Shown here piece by piece: positions 9,241 through 19,449 of a DNA stretch of 64,000 nucleotides. Under the pieces are notes generated by a model. It saw nothing but the letters and a program-made list of their open reading frames with translations, ran no database searches and was not told where the DNA came from. The position numbers were made by a program, and so were the translations under genes. Each line of letters starts with the position of its first letter. Positions within the stretch are counted from its first letter, which is position 1. Source of the stretch: Halomonas sp. GT (lineage in GTDB: Bacteria > Pseudomonadota > Gammaproteobacteria > Pseudomonadales > Halomonadaceae); contig NZ_CP020562.1 of the NCBI RefSeq assembly GCF_002082565.1, positions 4,030,001-4,094,000 on the forward strand. Direction: 5' to 3'.

Positions 9241-10166
9241 GAGGATGGGCTAGCAGTGTGTACAGGCTGCTGACATTGGCTGATCGCCTTGGCTAGCGCA
9301 TCAATTGCTTTTGGCCGGGGAAAGCTTGCCCGCCACGCAATGGCAACGGTGCGCGAAGGCGCTGGTTCAACAAAGGGTCGGCTCACCAGCATGGCATTTT
9401 CATACTGATCTGTGCCCAGCGCCGACTGTGGCAGTACCGTAATGCCTAATTTAGATGCCACCATATGGCGAATGGTTTCCAATGACCCCCCCTCTGCAAT
9501 CAACGTATTATTTGGACTGTTAAGCTTTTGGGTAATCGCCGGACAGGCTTCTAAAATTTGATCGCGGAAGCAATGCCCTTCACCCAGCAGCAGCAATCGC
9601 TCTTCTAACAAATCTTCTTTGTGAATCGCGTCACGGCTTACCCAACGATGGCTGGCGGGCATCAATACCTCAAAATGCTCGTCGTAAATCGGCTTGGTAA
9701 CCACGTCGGTCTCTGTGAAAGGCAGCGCCACAATAATGACATCCAGCTCGCCACTGCGTAACTTTGCCCGTAGAGAGCCGGTCATACCTTCTTCGATATA
9801 CAACGGCATTTGCGGAGCGGCACTAGCCAGTGCTGGCACTAGATGGGGAAATAAGTAGGGGCCAATCGTATAAATTGCGCCTATGCGCAGCGGGTTAGCC
9901 AACTGGTCTTTGCCAGCATTCGCCATTTCGTAGATAAGTCGGCTCTGTTCCAGCACGCGCTGGGCTTGAGCAACGATTTTCTCTCCCAGCGGGGTGACCT
10001 GCACGGTTGATTTGGAACGTTCAAACAACGGTGTATCAAGCTCGTCTTCGAGCTTTTTCACCGCCACCGAGAGCGTTGGCTGCGAAACATGGCAGCGTTC
10101 GGCGGCACGACCAAAGTGACGTTCTTGGGCAAGGGTTACGATGTAGCGTAGTTCTGTTAAAGTCAT
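9237..10166 (-). CDS. oxyR: Hydrogen-peroxide sensor OxyR
   Basis: LysR-family regulator, 309 residues from the ATG at 10166 (MTLTELRYIV). The open frame extends upstream to 10241, but the shorter start places the redox cysteines in GEGHCFRDQILEACP exactly at C199 and C208, the E. coli numbering. The N-terminal helix-turn-helix includes HFGRAAERCHVSQPTLS. Peroxide drives the disulfide and turns the protein into an activator of catalase and other defence genes. It is followed by overlapping recG; two ATAGGGA half-sites lie upstream. Confidence 0.96.
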   Translation of the reverse strand: MTLTELRYIVTLAQERHFGRAAERCHVSQPTLSVAVKKLEDELDTPLFERSKSTVQVTPLGEKIVAQAQRVLEQSRLIYEMANAGKDQLANPLRIGAIYTIGPYLFPHLVPALASAAPQMPLYIEEGMTGSLRAKLRSGELDVIIVALPFTETDVVTKPIYDEHFEVLMPASHRWVSRDAIHKEDLLEERLLLLGEGHCFRDQILEACPAITQKLNSPNNTLIAEGGSLETIRHMVASKLGITVLPQSALGTDQYENAMLVSRPFVEPAPSRTVAIAWRASFPRPKAIDALAKAISQCQQPVHTASPSS

Positions 10167-10242
10167 AGTGGTGCCAGTGGCATCCTCTCGTTGCAGCTCG
10201 TTACAGGTCATCGTGATAGCGAGATGGAAAAGGACAAACAAA

Positions 10243-10290
10243 CCCTATTGAAGATGGCACATCTCATAGGGACTTTGTATCTGATAGGGA
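10243..10290. promoter_or_regulatory. Candidate OxyR-binding half-sites in divergent promoter
   Basis: CCTAT (10244-10248) and two direct ATAGGGA copies (10266 and 10284) lie between oxyR and the divergent SDR gene. OxyR binds spaced ATAG/CTAT tetranucleotides, so this fits autoregulation. The spacing is not a perfect consensus. Confidence 0.4.
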
Positions 10291-10315
10291 ATATTAATCA
10301 AGAGGAGTGACCAAG

Positions 10316-11197
10316 GTGAAGCTAACGGTACTGATTATTGGCTGCGGAGATATCGGCATAACGCTTGGACGCGAGCTACTCAGCGAAGGCCATCATGTTA
10401 TCGGCGTGCGCCGTCAGGTCGAGGCATTAAAAGACTCAGGCATTGAGCCATTAGCGCTTGATCTTAACGATCTCGAAGGCGCTGGTGCAGACGCGCTGCC
10501 TCATGCTGACTACGTTATTTATTCCGTCAGCGCTGACCGTTTCGAAGAAAGTGCCTACCAAAGCGCTTATCCGGATGGCCTCAACCGTGTACTTAGTGTG
10601 CTTGAGCAGCATAAAACGCCACCAAAACGCATCTTTTTTGTGTCGTCGACCAGTGTTTATGGCCAGCAGGAAGGCGAGGTCGTTAGCGAAGACAGCCCAA
10701 CCGGTTCAACCAGCTTTTCTGGCAAGCTGATGTGCGATGCTGAACAAGCACTAATTAACCATTCAATCCCCGGCACAGTCGTGCGCTTTTCCGGGATTTA
10801 TGGCCCTGGCCGTGATCGTTTGATTCATCAGGTCGCAGAAGGCCGAATCGCTGCGGTTACGCCGGTCAGCTATTCCAATCGTATTCACCGTGATGATTGC
10901 ACCGGTATTTTGGCGCACTTAATTCGTTGTCAGGAAAAAGGCGCTCCACTCGCTGACCTTTACCTGGGCAGTGACTGCGAGCCTGTTACCCTGCATAACG
11001 TGATGGCGTGGTTGGCCAAACAGCTCAAGGTTGAATCTACCGAGACCATGCAGTCACCACTGCGCCGCCGAACCAGTAAACGTTGCGATAATAGCCGTAT
11101 CCGTGAGACGGGCTATGAGTTTCGCTATCCGACTTACAAAGAAGGCTACGCACAGGTGCTAAAAGAGGGCGGCTTCTTAACGCCACAAAAAGCCTAA
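10316..11197 (+). CDS. NAD(P)-dependent SDR epimerase/dehydratase, YeeZ-like
   Basis: About 293-residue extended short-chain dehydrogenase. The N-terminal dinucleotide motif reads IIGCGDIGITLGRELL, and a later FVSSTSVYGQ matches the SDR serine/tyrosine region. The YxxxK motif is altered (SFSGKLMCDAEQAL), typical of the atypical YeeZ-type group. A GTG at 10307 is also open, but the AGAGGAG ribosome site (10301-10307) overlaps it. GTG 10316 has the correct 8-base spacing and is preferred. Substrate unknown. A bidirectional terminator follows. Confidence 0.85.
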   Translation: MKLTVLIIGCGDIGITLGRELLSEGHHVIGVRRQVEALKDSGIEPLALDLNDLEGAGADALPHADYVIYSVSADRFEESAYQSAYPDGLNRVLSVLEQHKTPPKRIFFVSSTSVYGQQEGEVVSEDSPTGSTSFSGKLMCDAEQALINHSIPGTVVRFSGIYGPGRDRLIHQVAEGRIAAVTPVSYSNRIHRDDCTGILAHLIRCQEKGAPLADLYLGSDCEPVTLHNVMAWLAKQLKVESTETMQSPLRRRTSKRCDNSRIRETGYEFRYPTYKEGYAQVLKEGGFLTPQKA

Positions 11198-11230
11198 TCG
11201 TTTCGGTACTAATTCCTTTGCACTAACCTC

Positions 11231-11275
11231 AAAAAAAGAGCGAGCACTTGATGATAGAGTGCTCGCCCGTTTTTA
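11231..11275. terminator. Bidirectional terminator between SDR gene and ridA
   Basis: GCGAGCAC (11240-11247) pairs with GTGCTCGC (11259-11266). There is an A-run before the stem and a T-run after it, so it can end both the plus-strand SDR transcript and the minus-strand ridA transcript. Confidence 0.9.
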
Positions 11276-11311
11276 GTGAAGACAGTTGCTGAAGACATTA
11301 GGCTCAGAGGC

Positions 11312-11701
11312 TTAGTCGCCAATGACCATCACAGCTTCTGCTTCTACTTGGCTGCCTTTAGGCAATGCTTTGACACCGACCGCTGCGCGGGCAGGGAAAG
11401 GCGACGAAAAGAACTCTTCCATCACCTTATTCACGATCGCAAAGTTATCCAAATCAACAAGGTATAAGTTGAGCTTGACGATATCGCCCAGCGTACCCGC
11501 AGCCTCTTCACACACCGCCTGCAGATTGGTAAATACTTGACGCGCTTGCGCCTCAAAGTCGTCAGAGATAATTTCCATTGTCTCTGGGTTCAGCGGGATC
11601 TGACCCGAAAGATACACTGTGTTGCCAGCCTTAATCGCTTGAGAGTAAGGACCGATTGCAGCGGGGGCTTTTTCTGTATTAATAACCGCTTTGTTGCTCA
11701 T
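11312..11701 (-). CDS. ridA: Reactive enamine/imine deaminase RidA
   Basis: 129-residue RidA (YjgF/YER057c/UK114) protein that hydrolyses 2-aminoacrylate and related imines in the cytosol. The carboxylate-binding arginine R105 is present in FPARAAVGVKALPKG, along with the N-terminal IGPYSQAIKAG and LSGQIPLNPET. It lies 138 bp downstream of spoT on the same strand and may be transcribed with it, ahead of the bidirectional terminator. Confidence 0.96.
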   Translation of the reverse strand: MSNKAVINTEKAPAAIGPYSQAIKAGNTVYLSGQIPLNPETMEIISDDFEAQARQVFTNLQAVCEEAAGTLGDIVKLNLYLVDLDNFAIVNKVMEEFFSSPFPARAAVGVKALPKGSQVEAEAVMVIGD

Positions 11702-11839
11702 GAGATAGCACTCTCCTGTCGTAATTAGCGTATTTTTAGACGTAAGTTATAGATAGGGTGATTAGCGTTAAAGATTAATTCTTATGGCCCGCCATAGCGA
11801 TCGCTGCCAGCCTATCGCCAGCAGCAAACTAACGGGTGA

Positions 11840-13972
11840 TTAATTGGTCATTCTGGTTATTTTGCCGACATTAGGAAGGTTGCGTATACGCTTAATGATG
11901 CGCGCAAGATGCACTCGGCCTTTTACCGATAAAGTTAAATTAACAATTGAAAGCCGCGCATCTCGCTCTTCAATGCCGATACGCTCGATATTGGCATCGG
12001 CATCGGTCACCACGCCAGCCAGCTCTGCCACCAGCCCACGACGGCTCTCAATTTCAATGCGCAGCGCAACCGGGAAGTCTTCATCTATGCTGTCCGACCA
12101 CTCAAGTGCAAACAGCTTCTCTGGGTCGTTTTTACGATCACCTAGGTTTTTGCATTCACTGCGATGTACCACCAACCCTTTGCCAACTGACAAGTGGCCA
12201 ACAACGGGGTCGCCCGGCAACGGATGGCAGCAGCGGGCAAAATTAATCACCATACCTTCGCTACCGCTGATAACGACTGCTTTTTCACTATCCCCACTGA
12301 GAACGTAGTCAGCATTGCCACCATTGGAGACATCAACCAAGCGCCGCGCCACCACATGGGCCATACGATTGCCCAAGCCAAGTGACTCTAACAAAGCATC
12401 TAACGAAACGACGTCCAGCTCTTTAAATGCTTTCGCAAAAATACTTTCATCCAGTTCTTCAAGGCTGGTTTCAAACGGCGCCAGCGCCTTATTCAACAGC
12501 CGTCGCCCTAAGATAACCGCTTCTGCCTGCTGCTGGTGCTTCAATGCATGACGTATCGCGGAACGCGCTTTTGCTGTCGTGACGAAGTTGAGCCATGCCA
12601 GGTTAGGCCGTGCCCCAGGAGCAGTAATAATTTCCAGCGTTTGCCCACTTTCAAGACGCGTTGAGAGCGGTGCTAAATGGCGATCAATACGACAAGCAAT
12701 GCAGTTATTGCCAATATCGGTGTGTACGCTATAAGCAAAGTCGATCACCGTCGCGCCCTGAGGCAGCTCCATGATGTCGCCTTTGGGGGTGAATACGTAG
12801 ATATCGTCTGGGAAAAGATCGTTTTTGACGTGCTCAATAAACTCTAGCGAGTCACCCGCATGGCGCTGCATTTCTAGCAGGCCTTTTACCCAAGCACGGG
12901 CACGGGCATGGCTGCCTTCAGCAATCGGGTGGGTTGTTTGCCCTGCTTTATAGAGCCAGTGGGCAGCGATGCCGTTATTTGCCATCGCCTCCATCTCACG
13001 GGTGCGGATCTGCACTTCAATTGGCATCCCGCCCTGACCAAACAGCGTGGTGTGAAGACTTTGGTAGCCGTTGGCTTTTGGAATAGCGATATAATCTTTA
13101 AATCGCCCTGGTACGGGCTTATAGAGATTATGAACCACACCTAAGATGCGATAGCAGCTAGCGACATCTTCGGTAATGATGCGAAATCCGAAGACATCCA
13201 TAATTTCTGCGAACGGCTTACGCTGGTCGCGCATTTTCTTATAAATCGACAGTAGATGTTTCTGCCTGCCGATCACGGTGCCTTTAAGCCCTTCATCGTC
13301 CAGACTCTGCTGTAGCGATGACTGAATTTCCCGCATCGCGCTACGGCGGTTCCCCCGCGCACTGGCCACCGCGCGCTTGATGCGTTCTGCACGCATGGGG
13401 TGAATCGCCTGGAAAGAGAGGTCTTCAAGCTCAACACGAATCGTATTGATACCTAAACGCCCCGCGATACGGGCATAAATTTCCAGCGTTTCTCGGGCAA
13501 TACGGCGCTTCTTATCCGGCCGCAGTGCTCCCAGCGTGCGCATGTTATGCAGACGGTCAGCCAATTTTACGATAATGACGCGGATATCCCGCGACATCGC
13601 TAACACCATCTTCTGGAAATTTTCCGCCTGGGCGACGGCTTTGTCTTCAAAAGTGATCTGGGTCAACTTGGAAACACCATCCACCAATTCGGCGACAGGC
13701 TTACCAAATTGCACAGACAGCGCCTTTTTCGAGACACCGGTATCTTCGATGACATCATGCAGCATGGCAGCCATCAAACTTTGATGGTCCATGTGCATAT
13801 TAGCCAATATATTAGCGACCGCTAAAGGGTGGGTCACATAGGGTTCACCAGAGCGACGGCGTTGGCCGTCGTGGGCTTGCTCGGCATAATAGAAAGCGCG
13901 TTTGACCTGCTGTATTTCGTCTGGAGGTAAATAGCCGCCAAGTCGATCGGCCAGGTCATCAATGGTGAACAT
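11840..13972 (-). CDS. spoT: Bifunctional (p)ppGpp synthetase/hydrolase SpoT
   Basis: 710-residue RelA/SpoT homologue. The N-terminal HD hydrolase domain is intact (H72-D73 and E76-D77 in LHDVIEDTG), followed by a synthetase domain, a TGS domain (IYVFTPKGDIMELPQGAT, about 385) and a C-terminal ACT domain (about 635-710). Intact HD residues indicate an active ppGpp hydrolase. The gene follows rpoZ closely, the classical gmk-rpoZ-spoT order. Confidence 0.97.
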   Translation of the reverse strand: MFTIDDLADRLGGYLPPDEIQQVKRAFYYAEQAHDGQRRRSGEPYVTHPLAVANILANMHMDHQSLMAAMLHDVIEDTGVSKKALSVQFGKPVAELVDGVSKLTQITFEDKAVAQAENFQKMVLAMSRDIRVIIVKLADRLHNMRTLGALRPDKKRRIARETLEIYARIAGRLGINTIRVELEDLSFQAIHPMRAERIKRAVASARGNRRSAMREIQSSLQQSLDDEGLKGTVIGRQKHLLSIYKKMRDQRKPFAEIMDVFGFRIITEDVASCYRILGVVHNLYKPVPGRFKDYIAIPKANGYQSLHTTLFGQGGMPIEVQIRTREMEAMANNGIAAHWLYKAGQTTHPIAEGSHARARAWVKGLLEMQRHAGDSLEFIEHVKNDLFPDDIYVFTPKGDIMELPQGATVIDFAYSVHTDIGNNCIACRIDRHLAPLSTRLESGQTLEIITAPGARPNLAWLNFVTTAKARSAIRHALKHQQQAEAVILGRRLLNKALAPFETSLEELDESIFAKAFKELDVVSLDALLESLGLGNRMAHVVARRLVDVSNGGNADYVLSGDSEKAVVISGSEGMVINFARCCHPLPGDPVVGHLSVGKGLVVHRSECKNLGDRKNDPEKLFALEWSDSIDEDFPVALRIEIESRRGLVAELAGVVTDADANIERIGIEERDARLSIVNLTLSVKGRVHLARIIKRIRNLPNVGKITRMTN

Positions 13973-14016
13973 TTACCGCGCCCCTAGTCGCTTCTAAGTC
14001 CAGTCTCTAGTAAACC

Positions 14017-14277
14017 TTAGTCGTCGATATGTGTCGTAGGCGTCATTGCTGGGCGCGTACGAACAGGGGCTTCAACCGGCTCATCTAGCACGGTGTGGTT
14101 TACAAGGCCGGCGGCTATTTCACGCAGCGCCATAACGGTAGGTTTATCGTTCTCCCAGGGCAGTTGCGCTTCACGAGAGCCACGGGCAAGCTGGCGCGCG
14201 CGCTGGGTAGAAATCATTACCAGCTTGAAGCGGTTCTCAACATTTTCCAGACAATCTTCAACGGTTACGCGAGCCAT
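14017..14277 (-). CDS. rpoZ: RNA polymerase omega subunit
   Basis: 86-residue omega subunit starting [19 protein letters not shown], the invariant N-terminus. The frame runs further upstream to 14340, but that would place an unrelated basic leader before the conserved start, and AGGAAGG precedes ATG 14277. The family helix RARQL and the segment [11 protein letters not shown] are present. It sits between gmk and spoT; a pair of alternative hairpins fills the gmk-rpoZ gap. Confidence 0.96.
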   Translation of the reverse strand: MARVTVEDCLENVENRFKLVMISTQRARQLARGSREAQLPWENDKPTVMALREIAAGLVNHTVLDEPVEAPVRTRPAMTPTTHIDD

Positions 14278-14297
14278 GGGGGCCTTCCTGTAATGAC

Positions 14298-14338
14298 AAC
14301 GCTGGGCCAGCGTTGTGGTTAAACGCCGCTGGCCCAGC
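14298..14338 (-). other. Mutually exclusive hairpins between gmk and rpoZ
   Basis: GCTGGGCCAGCG (14301-14312) pairs perfectly with CGCTGGCCCAGC (14327-14338). The first arm also belongs to a second perfect stem, CAACGCTGG / CCAGCGTTG, at 14298-14316. In the minus-strand transcript the long stem forms first and the short one competes, ending about 20 nt before the rpoZ start. The seven-base T-run lies on the 5' side of the stem, so this is not an ordinary terminator. Attenuation or RNA processing is possible. Confidence 0.6.
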
Positions 14339-14366
14339 AAAAAAAGTGGTAATGGAACCTGCTAGA

Positions 14367-15014
<648 letters not shown>

Positions 15015-15173
15015 TTAGCAAAAGATAGATAGCGAAATGATAGTCAGCGAAAGATCGTTGGCGAAGATAAACATGACAACGGTTATGCGTTGCACTGTGT
15101 ATAAAGTAGCGCGCAGTATCGCACACCTATGCCATGGACTGTAGCGTTTCGGCGCAGCCACAAGGAGGTCGTT

Positions 15174-15869
15174 ATGCGCAGTACGATCGTTATTTTATGC
15201 TTAATTGCCCTAGGGGTAGCGTTCCAAAAAGGGTTGATTGAGATTCCACGCCATTGGGCACCCTGGGCGCCACTCTACATCGATGATCCAATAACGCCCA
15301 TCACCCAGCTAAAGCTCAAACGTCTAAACGATGACCGAGAAGCCTGTTTAGCCGCATTGGACACCGTGCCCACAAGCGGGCTCCGATACACACCATTAGC
15401 CGATTATTCCCCAACCGAAAGTTGCCCACTGACGAATATCGTGCGTATGCAGTCTAGTAGCGTTCGTTTTAACCAGAGCTTTGTCGCCACCTGCCCAATG
15501 GCGCTAGCCTGGGTAATGTATGAGCGTCATACCCTTCAGCCTGCTGCCCTGGAAATCATGGGTAGCAAAGTATCCCAGGTCAACCACGTTGGCAGCTTTG
15601 CCTGCCGTAACGTCTATGGCCGCGAAACAGGTAGGCGCAGCGAACATGCTACCGCTGAAGCATTGGATGTGGTGGGGTTTCAGTTTGAAAATGGCGAGCG
15701 CATTACGCTGATCAATCACTGGGATGACGAAGGCGAAACAGGGGAGTTTTTAAGAGCAGCAAGAGATGGCGCCTGCGACACTTTTGGTAACGTGTTGGGA
15801 CCAGACTACAACGCCGCACATGCTGATCACTTTCACCTAGGCATGCGCGGCTTTCGGCTATGTCGTTAA
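15174..15869 (+). CDS. Extensin-like C-terminal domain protein, exported
   Basis: 231 residues from ATG 15174, chosen because AAGGAGGT stands directly before it; the open frame extends to 15129 without such a site. There is an N-terminal hydrophobic helix (about 3-20). The C-terminal half has SEHATAEALDVVGF (H158, D165) and HADHFHLGM (H216, H219, H221). These resemble the metal site of VanY/M15-type D,D-carboxypeptidases and the bacterial extensin-like domain. It also has paired cysteines. Probable envelope or periplasmic peptidoglycan-related protein; no direct proof of activity. Confidence 0.8.
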   Translation: MRSTIVILCLIALGVAFQKGLIEIPRHWAPWAPLYIDDPITPITQLKLKRLNDDREACLAALDTVPTSGLRYTPLADYSPTESCPLTNIVRMQSSSVRFNQSFVATCPMALAWVMYERHTLQPAALEIMGSKVSQVNHVGSFACRNVYGRETGRRSEHATAEALDVVGFQFENGERITLINHWDDEGETGEFLRAARDGACDTFGNVLGPDYNAAHADHFHLGMRGFRLCR

Positions 15870-15892
15870 CTAGCTTGGTTAGTTAAGGCCAA

Positions 15893-16144
15893 TCAGTCCA
15901 GGCTAATATCGTCTTCGTCCGTCGCGGCCCCTGTCGCAGCACCTGCGCCAGCACCCACAGCAGCACCTTGCGTGACATCACCACCAGTCGCAGCAGCGGC
16001 ACCAGCCCCGACAGCAGCGCCTACCCCTGCACCGCTGGCCGCGCGCTCGCCTGTGGTTGAGCCGCAGCCTGCTAAGACCAGGGTTAATGCGGCAATAGCA
16101 CTCAGCGTTAACAGACGCGGCGTTTTCGTTAATCGGGTATGCAT
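15893..16144 (-). CDS. Glycine-zipper lipoprotein
   Basis: 83-residue precursor with a signal peptide ending in the lipobox LAGC (cleavage before C27). The mature part is almost entirely Gly/Ala repeats (GAGVGAAVGAGAAAATGG) with an acidic tail DEDDISLD. Such osmotically-inducible-type lipoproteins insert a glycine zipper in the envelope; the role is unknown. AAGGAGGTGACCT precedes the ATG, a near-perfect Shine-Dalgarno. It is convergent with the extensin-like gene, 23 bp away. Confidence 0.85.
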   Translation of the reverse strand: MHTRLTKTPRLLTLSAIAALTLVLAGCGSTTGERAASGAGVGAAVGAGAAAATGGDVTQGAAVGAGAGAATGAATDEDDISLD

Positions 16145-16236
16145 AGGTCACCTCCTTATGGATTGCACCTAATCACCCTAGATAAAAGTTACAGTTTTTG
16201 TCAATTTAACGACGACAGCCAACTATTAATCACCGT

Positions 16237-17436
16237 TTATTGGTAGCCTTCAGCCGTATTGAATGTGCGTTTCTCAAGCCAGCGTCCCCAAACAAAAATC
16301 ACTAGCCCGCAGAGTGCTAAACCGGTACCGACTAACCCCGTGCTCGACCAACTGAAACCCGCACTGATCACCAGCCCTGCTAACCACGCTCCTAATGCAT
16401 TAGCCCCATTAAAAGCGGCATGGTTCAGCGAAGCGGCCATCGTTTGGGCGTCTTCTGCAACATCCATCAAACGGGTCTGCAGAGCAGGTGCTAGCGCCAT
16501 GCTAGTGCCTACTAATCCTACAAATAACAGCCCCGTCCAAACGTTGTTAGCGGCAAAATAGAACAACCCCTGAATCACCGCACACCACACCAACGTAGCG
16601 GGAATTGCGCGCATCAGGTTCTTGTCCGCTGCACGGCCGCCAATTAAATTTCCAGCGATGGAGCCAAGACCAAAGATTACTAACACTAACGGCCCCAGCG
16701 CTTCACTCATACCCGCTTGCTGAGTAAGAGTGGGCATTACATAGCTAAAAATCGAGAACATGCCGCCACAACCAATACAGGCGATGGCCACCGTTACCAG
16801 CACCCGCTGCTTTATCAACGCCGACAACTCGCGCAGTGGGCTTGCTAAAGCATCGAACGGCTGCACAGGCACCCACAAGCGAATCAATAGCGCAGTCAAT
16901 AACGCAATAATGCCCACCGCAGCAAAGGCAATTTGCCAACCAAATAGATTGCCTGTCCACGTGCCTAACGGCGCGCCAATTAGAATCGCCAGTGTCAATC
17001 CCATCATTACCCGTGAAATAGCACGAGCCCGCTGATCAACTGGCACGGCTCCCGCGGCCACTAGCGCAGCGATGCCAAAGTAAGCCCCATGCGGCAAACC
17101 AGCGAGAAAGCGCAGCCCTACAAATGACCAAAACCCTGGTGCCATAGCACTGGCAATGTTACCGACTGCAAATACCAGCATCAGCACAATGAGCAGCGCA
17201 CGCTTAGGCGCCCGCGCTGCAAAGGCAGATATCAGTGGCGCACCCACTACTACACCAAGGGCATAACTGCTGATAGCGTAGCCCACCTGGGGCACCGTGA
17301 CGGCGAGATCTTCCGCGACACGATTCATTAATCCCATAATGACGAATTCGCTGGTACCAATACCAAACCCGCCTAACGCCAACACGACTTCTGCCAACCG
17401 CGGGTTGCGTGCCAATCCCGATGACGACGCCTGCAT
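16237..17436 (-). CDS. MFS transporter, DHA1 drug/sugar-efflux type
   Basis: About 399 residues with 12 predicted membrane helices. The N-terminal GFGIGTSEFVIMGLM and the FLAGLPHGAYFGI segment in helix 4 are typical of the AraJ/YdhP/NepI branch of the DHA1 family, proton-driven exporters of sugars or small drugs. A longer frame from 17463 exists, but GGGGAG lies 6 bp before ATG 17436. Substrate cannot be inferred. Confidence 0.85.
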   Translation of the reverse strand: MQASSSGLARNPRLAEVVLALGGFGIGTSEFVIMGLMNRVAEDLAVTVPQVGYAISSYALGVVVGAPLISAFAARAPKRALLIVLMLVFAVGNIASAMAPGFWSFVGLRFLAGLPHGAYFGIAALVAAGAVPVDQRARAISRVMMGLTLAILIGAPLGTWTGNLFGWQIAFAAVGIIALLTALLIRLWVPVQPFDALASPLRELSALIKQRVLVTVAIACIGCGGMFSIFSYVMPTLTQQAGMSEALGPLVLVIFGLGSIAGNLIGGRAADKNLMRAIPATLVWCAVIQGLFYFAANNVWTGLLFVGLVGTSMALAPALQTRLMDVAEDAQTMAASLNHAAFNGANALGAWLAGLVISAGFSWSSTGLVGTGLALCGLVIFVWGRWLEKRTFNTAEGYQ

Positions 17437-17635
17437 ACTTTTCTCCCCAGGCGCATTCAACACCTGCTTAATAAAACGGCCTTATATGACAACAAATGAT
17501 CGCAGGATTAGACAAAAGTAGAAATATGCGCCATCAAAAAAGTTAGCGGGCGAAGGAGATAATTCCCAAGCGCAAGAACACTAATGCCCCAGTTTTGTTA
17601 GTGTGTTTTTAAATTGCTAAGCAAGCGAGACGTTC

Positions 17636-18247
17636 ATGACTCTAGATACTATTGAGCACGCAATGGCGGCACTGGCAAAAGCCGACCCCGATATTGCCCG
17701 AGCTTACCCACTCGTTGGCGCACCCGCACCACGCCAACGCGACCAAGGCTTTGCAACGTTTTTTAGCACAATTGTAAGCCAGCAGATTTCGACGGAAGCA
17801 GCTCGCGCCATTATGGGCCGTGTGAAGGTACTGCTTCCTGAATTACACGCGAAAGCAGTCATGGACATTGAAGGCCAGGCGCTGCGAGATGCAGGACTCT
17901 CCTGGCGCAAAGTTGAGTATGCCAAAGGGCTAGCGGAAGCAGAGCTTGCAGGTACGTTCAGCGCCGATGGGGTGGCATTGCTGAACGATGACGAGGCGAT
18001 TGCCGCCATCACTCAACTGCGTGGTTTTGGACGCTGGAGTGCCGAAATTTACCTGATGTTTTCGCTCCAACGCGCGGATATATTTCCCGCCGACGACCTT
18101 GCCCTACGCGTAGCGCTTGGCCGCCTAAAAAAGCTGGAAGACAAACCCACGCCTAAACAGGCTCGCCAGTTAGTCGAACACTGGGAGCCCTGGCGTAGCG
18201 TGGGTTCGCTATTTTTATGGCACTACTACCGTGGTGAACCGCTTTAA
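17636..18247 (+). CDS. AlkA-like 3-methyladenine DNA glycosylase
   Basis: 203-residue HhH-GPD base-excision glycosylase. The helix-hairpin-helix reads [16 protein letters not shown] (about 128-143), followed by [12 protein letters not shown] with the likely catalytic aspartate D154 (AlkA D238 equivalent). It lacks the N-terminal domain of E. coli AlkA, as do many short homologues. It removes alkylated bases from DNA. Its stop codon overlaps the convergent aqpZ stop by four bases. Confidence 0.9.
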   Translation: MTLDTIEHAMAALAKADPDIARAYPLVGAPAPRQRDQGFATFFSTIVSQQISTEAARAIMGRVKVLLPELHAKAVMDIEGQALRDAGLSWRKVEYAKGLAEAELAGTFSADGVALLNDDEAIAAITQLRGFGRWSAEIYLMFSLQRADIFPADDLALRVALGRLKKLEDKPTPKQARQLVEHWEPWRSVGSLFLWHYYRGEPL

Positions 18248-18993
18248 GGAACGAGCTTACCCGTCAGATCATCGTCATGATCAGAAGGCGCTGGCGGTGC
18301 CATGAGCACCTCAGGCTGAGCGATAAAACGATAAGCTAACGCCCCTAACGCCGCGCCGATCATTGGCGCTACCCAGAATAGCCACAGCTGCGCCGTCGCC
18401 CAATCACCCACATACAGAGCAACGCCCGTACTACGTGCCGGATTCACCGAGGTATTGGTCACCGGAATACTGATTAGGTGAATAAGCGTTAATCCCAAAC
18501 CAATCGCCAATGGCGCAAAGCCTGCCGGTGCGCGGCCGTCGGTTGCCCCCATAATGATGAAAATAAACATCATGGTCATTACGACTTCCGTTAGCAGCGC
18601 CGCCGTCATGCTATAACCGCCGGGTGAATACTCTCCATACCCATTGGAGGCAAACCCAGCCGACACATCAAAACCCGCCTGGCCGCTCGCAATGAGATAC
18701 AGCACGCCACCGGCAACAATGGCTCCCAGCACTTGCGCACCAATATAGTAAGGCAACTCTTTAGCAGGAAAGCGCCCTCCCACCCAAAGCCCAATTGATA
18801 CCGCAGGATTTAAATGGCAACCAGAAATATGCCCAATCGCATACGCCATCGTAACAACCGTTAAACCAAAGGCCAACGACACTCCTAATAGGCCAATGCC
18901 TACGTCTGGAAAAGCCGCTGCTAACACCGCACTGCCACAACCACCCAATACTAACCAAAACGTACCAATTAACTCCGCTGCGTACTTTTTCAT
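18244..18993 (-). CDS. aqpZ: Aquaporin Z
   Basis: 249-residue aquaporin with six membrane helices and both NPA boxes: HLNPAVSIG at 61-69 and [10 protein letters not shown] at 181-190. The second box context is typical of the water-selective AqpZ rather than GlpF. The C-terminus has a short acidic tail (DHDDD). GAGGAG precedes the ATG. It conducts water across the inner membrane, fitting a halophile facing osmotic shifts. Confidence 0.94.
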   Translation of the reverse strand: MKKYAAELIGTFWLVLGGCGSAVLAAAFPDVGIGLLGVSLAFGLTVVTMAYAIGHISGCHLNPAVSIGLWVGGRFPAKELPYYIGAQVLGAIVAGGVLYLIASGQAGFDVSAGFASNGYGEYSPGGYSMTAALLTEVVMTMMFIFIIMGATDGRAPAGFAPLAIGLGLTLIHLISIPVTNTSVNPARSTGVALYVGDWATAQLWLFWVAPMIGAALGALAYRFIAQPEVLMAPPAPSDHDDDLTGKLVP

Positions 18994-19423
18994 ATTCCTA
19001 CTCCTCTAATGACCAAGTACCATTGGGAATACCACGCCACCTAATTAAGCACCCATAAGGCCGCTCATTAATGTGTACGCAGTAATGCGTGCACTTAGTG
19101 CACGACATTTTTTAATTAACTTAAAGGAAGAAACTCATTCTTAAAAACCAACCGCATTGTTAAATTCTGGCATAGCGACTCAGTGTAAAAATTAATTCAA
19201 CTAACTGCCTACAACAAAGACAAGCTTTTATATACCAGCCTTTAAAACCGGGCAACCAAATATCATCTTCGACTTTAAATTAAACAATAAGAAACAATTA
19301 ACGCATTAATCATCAGCACTAAAAATCATGAATTAATTAAATCGCTAAAAAGTGTTTCTTTAACACCTTGCTTTTTAATTGACTAATGAAAACCATTAAG
19401 GAAGCACTAATGCTACTTAAAGC
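18994..19423. other. AT-rich 430-bp spacer upstream of aqpZ, with one palindrome
   Basis: No convincing reading frame on either strand. The stretch is visibly AT-rich with several ATTAA/TTAAT runs. A perfect palindrome, CGTGCACT-T-AGTGCACG, lies at 19088-19104, about 100 bp upstream of the aqpZ start, and could be an operator. The rest holds nothing I can name. Confidence 0.6.
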
Positions 19424-19444
19424 GCCCGCTAGTGATTAGCGGGC
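19424..19444 (-). terminator. Hairpin downstream of histidine phosphatase gene
   Basis: GCCCGCTA and TAGCGGGC pair across a five-base loop, five bases after the stop of the minus-strand phosphatase gene. The trailing T-tract is short (GCTTTAAG), so it is a likely but modest terminator. Confidence 0.65.
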
Positions 19445-19449
19445 ATCGC

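Noticed and set aside
14281..14345. Intrinsic terminator after gmk
   Set aside because: The run of T is on the 5' side of the stem in the minus-strand RNA, and the plus strand has no gene to end.
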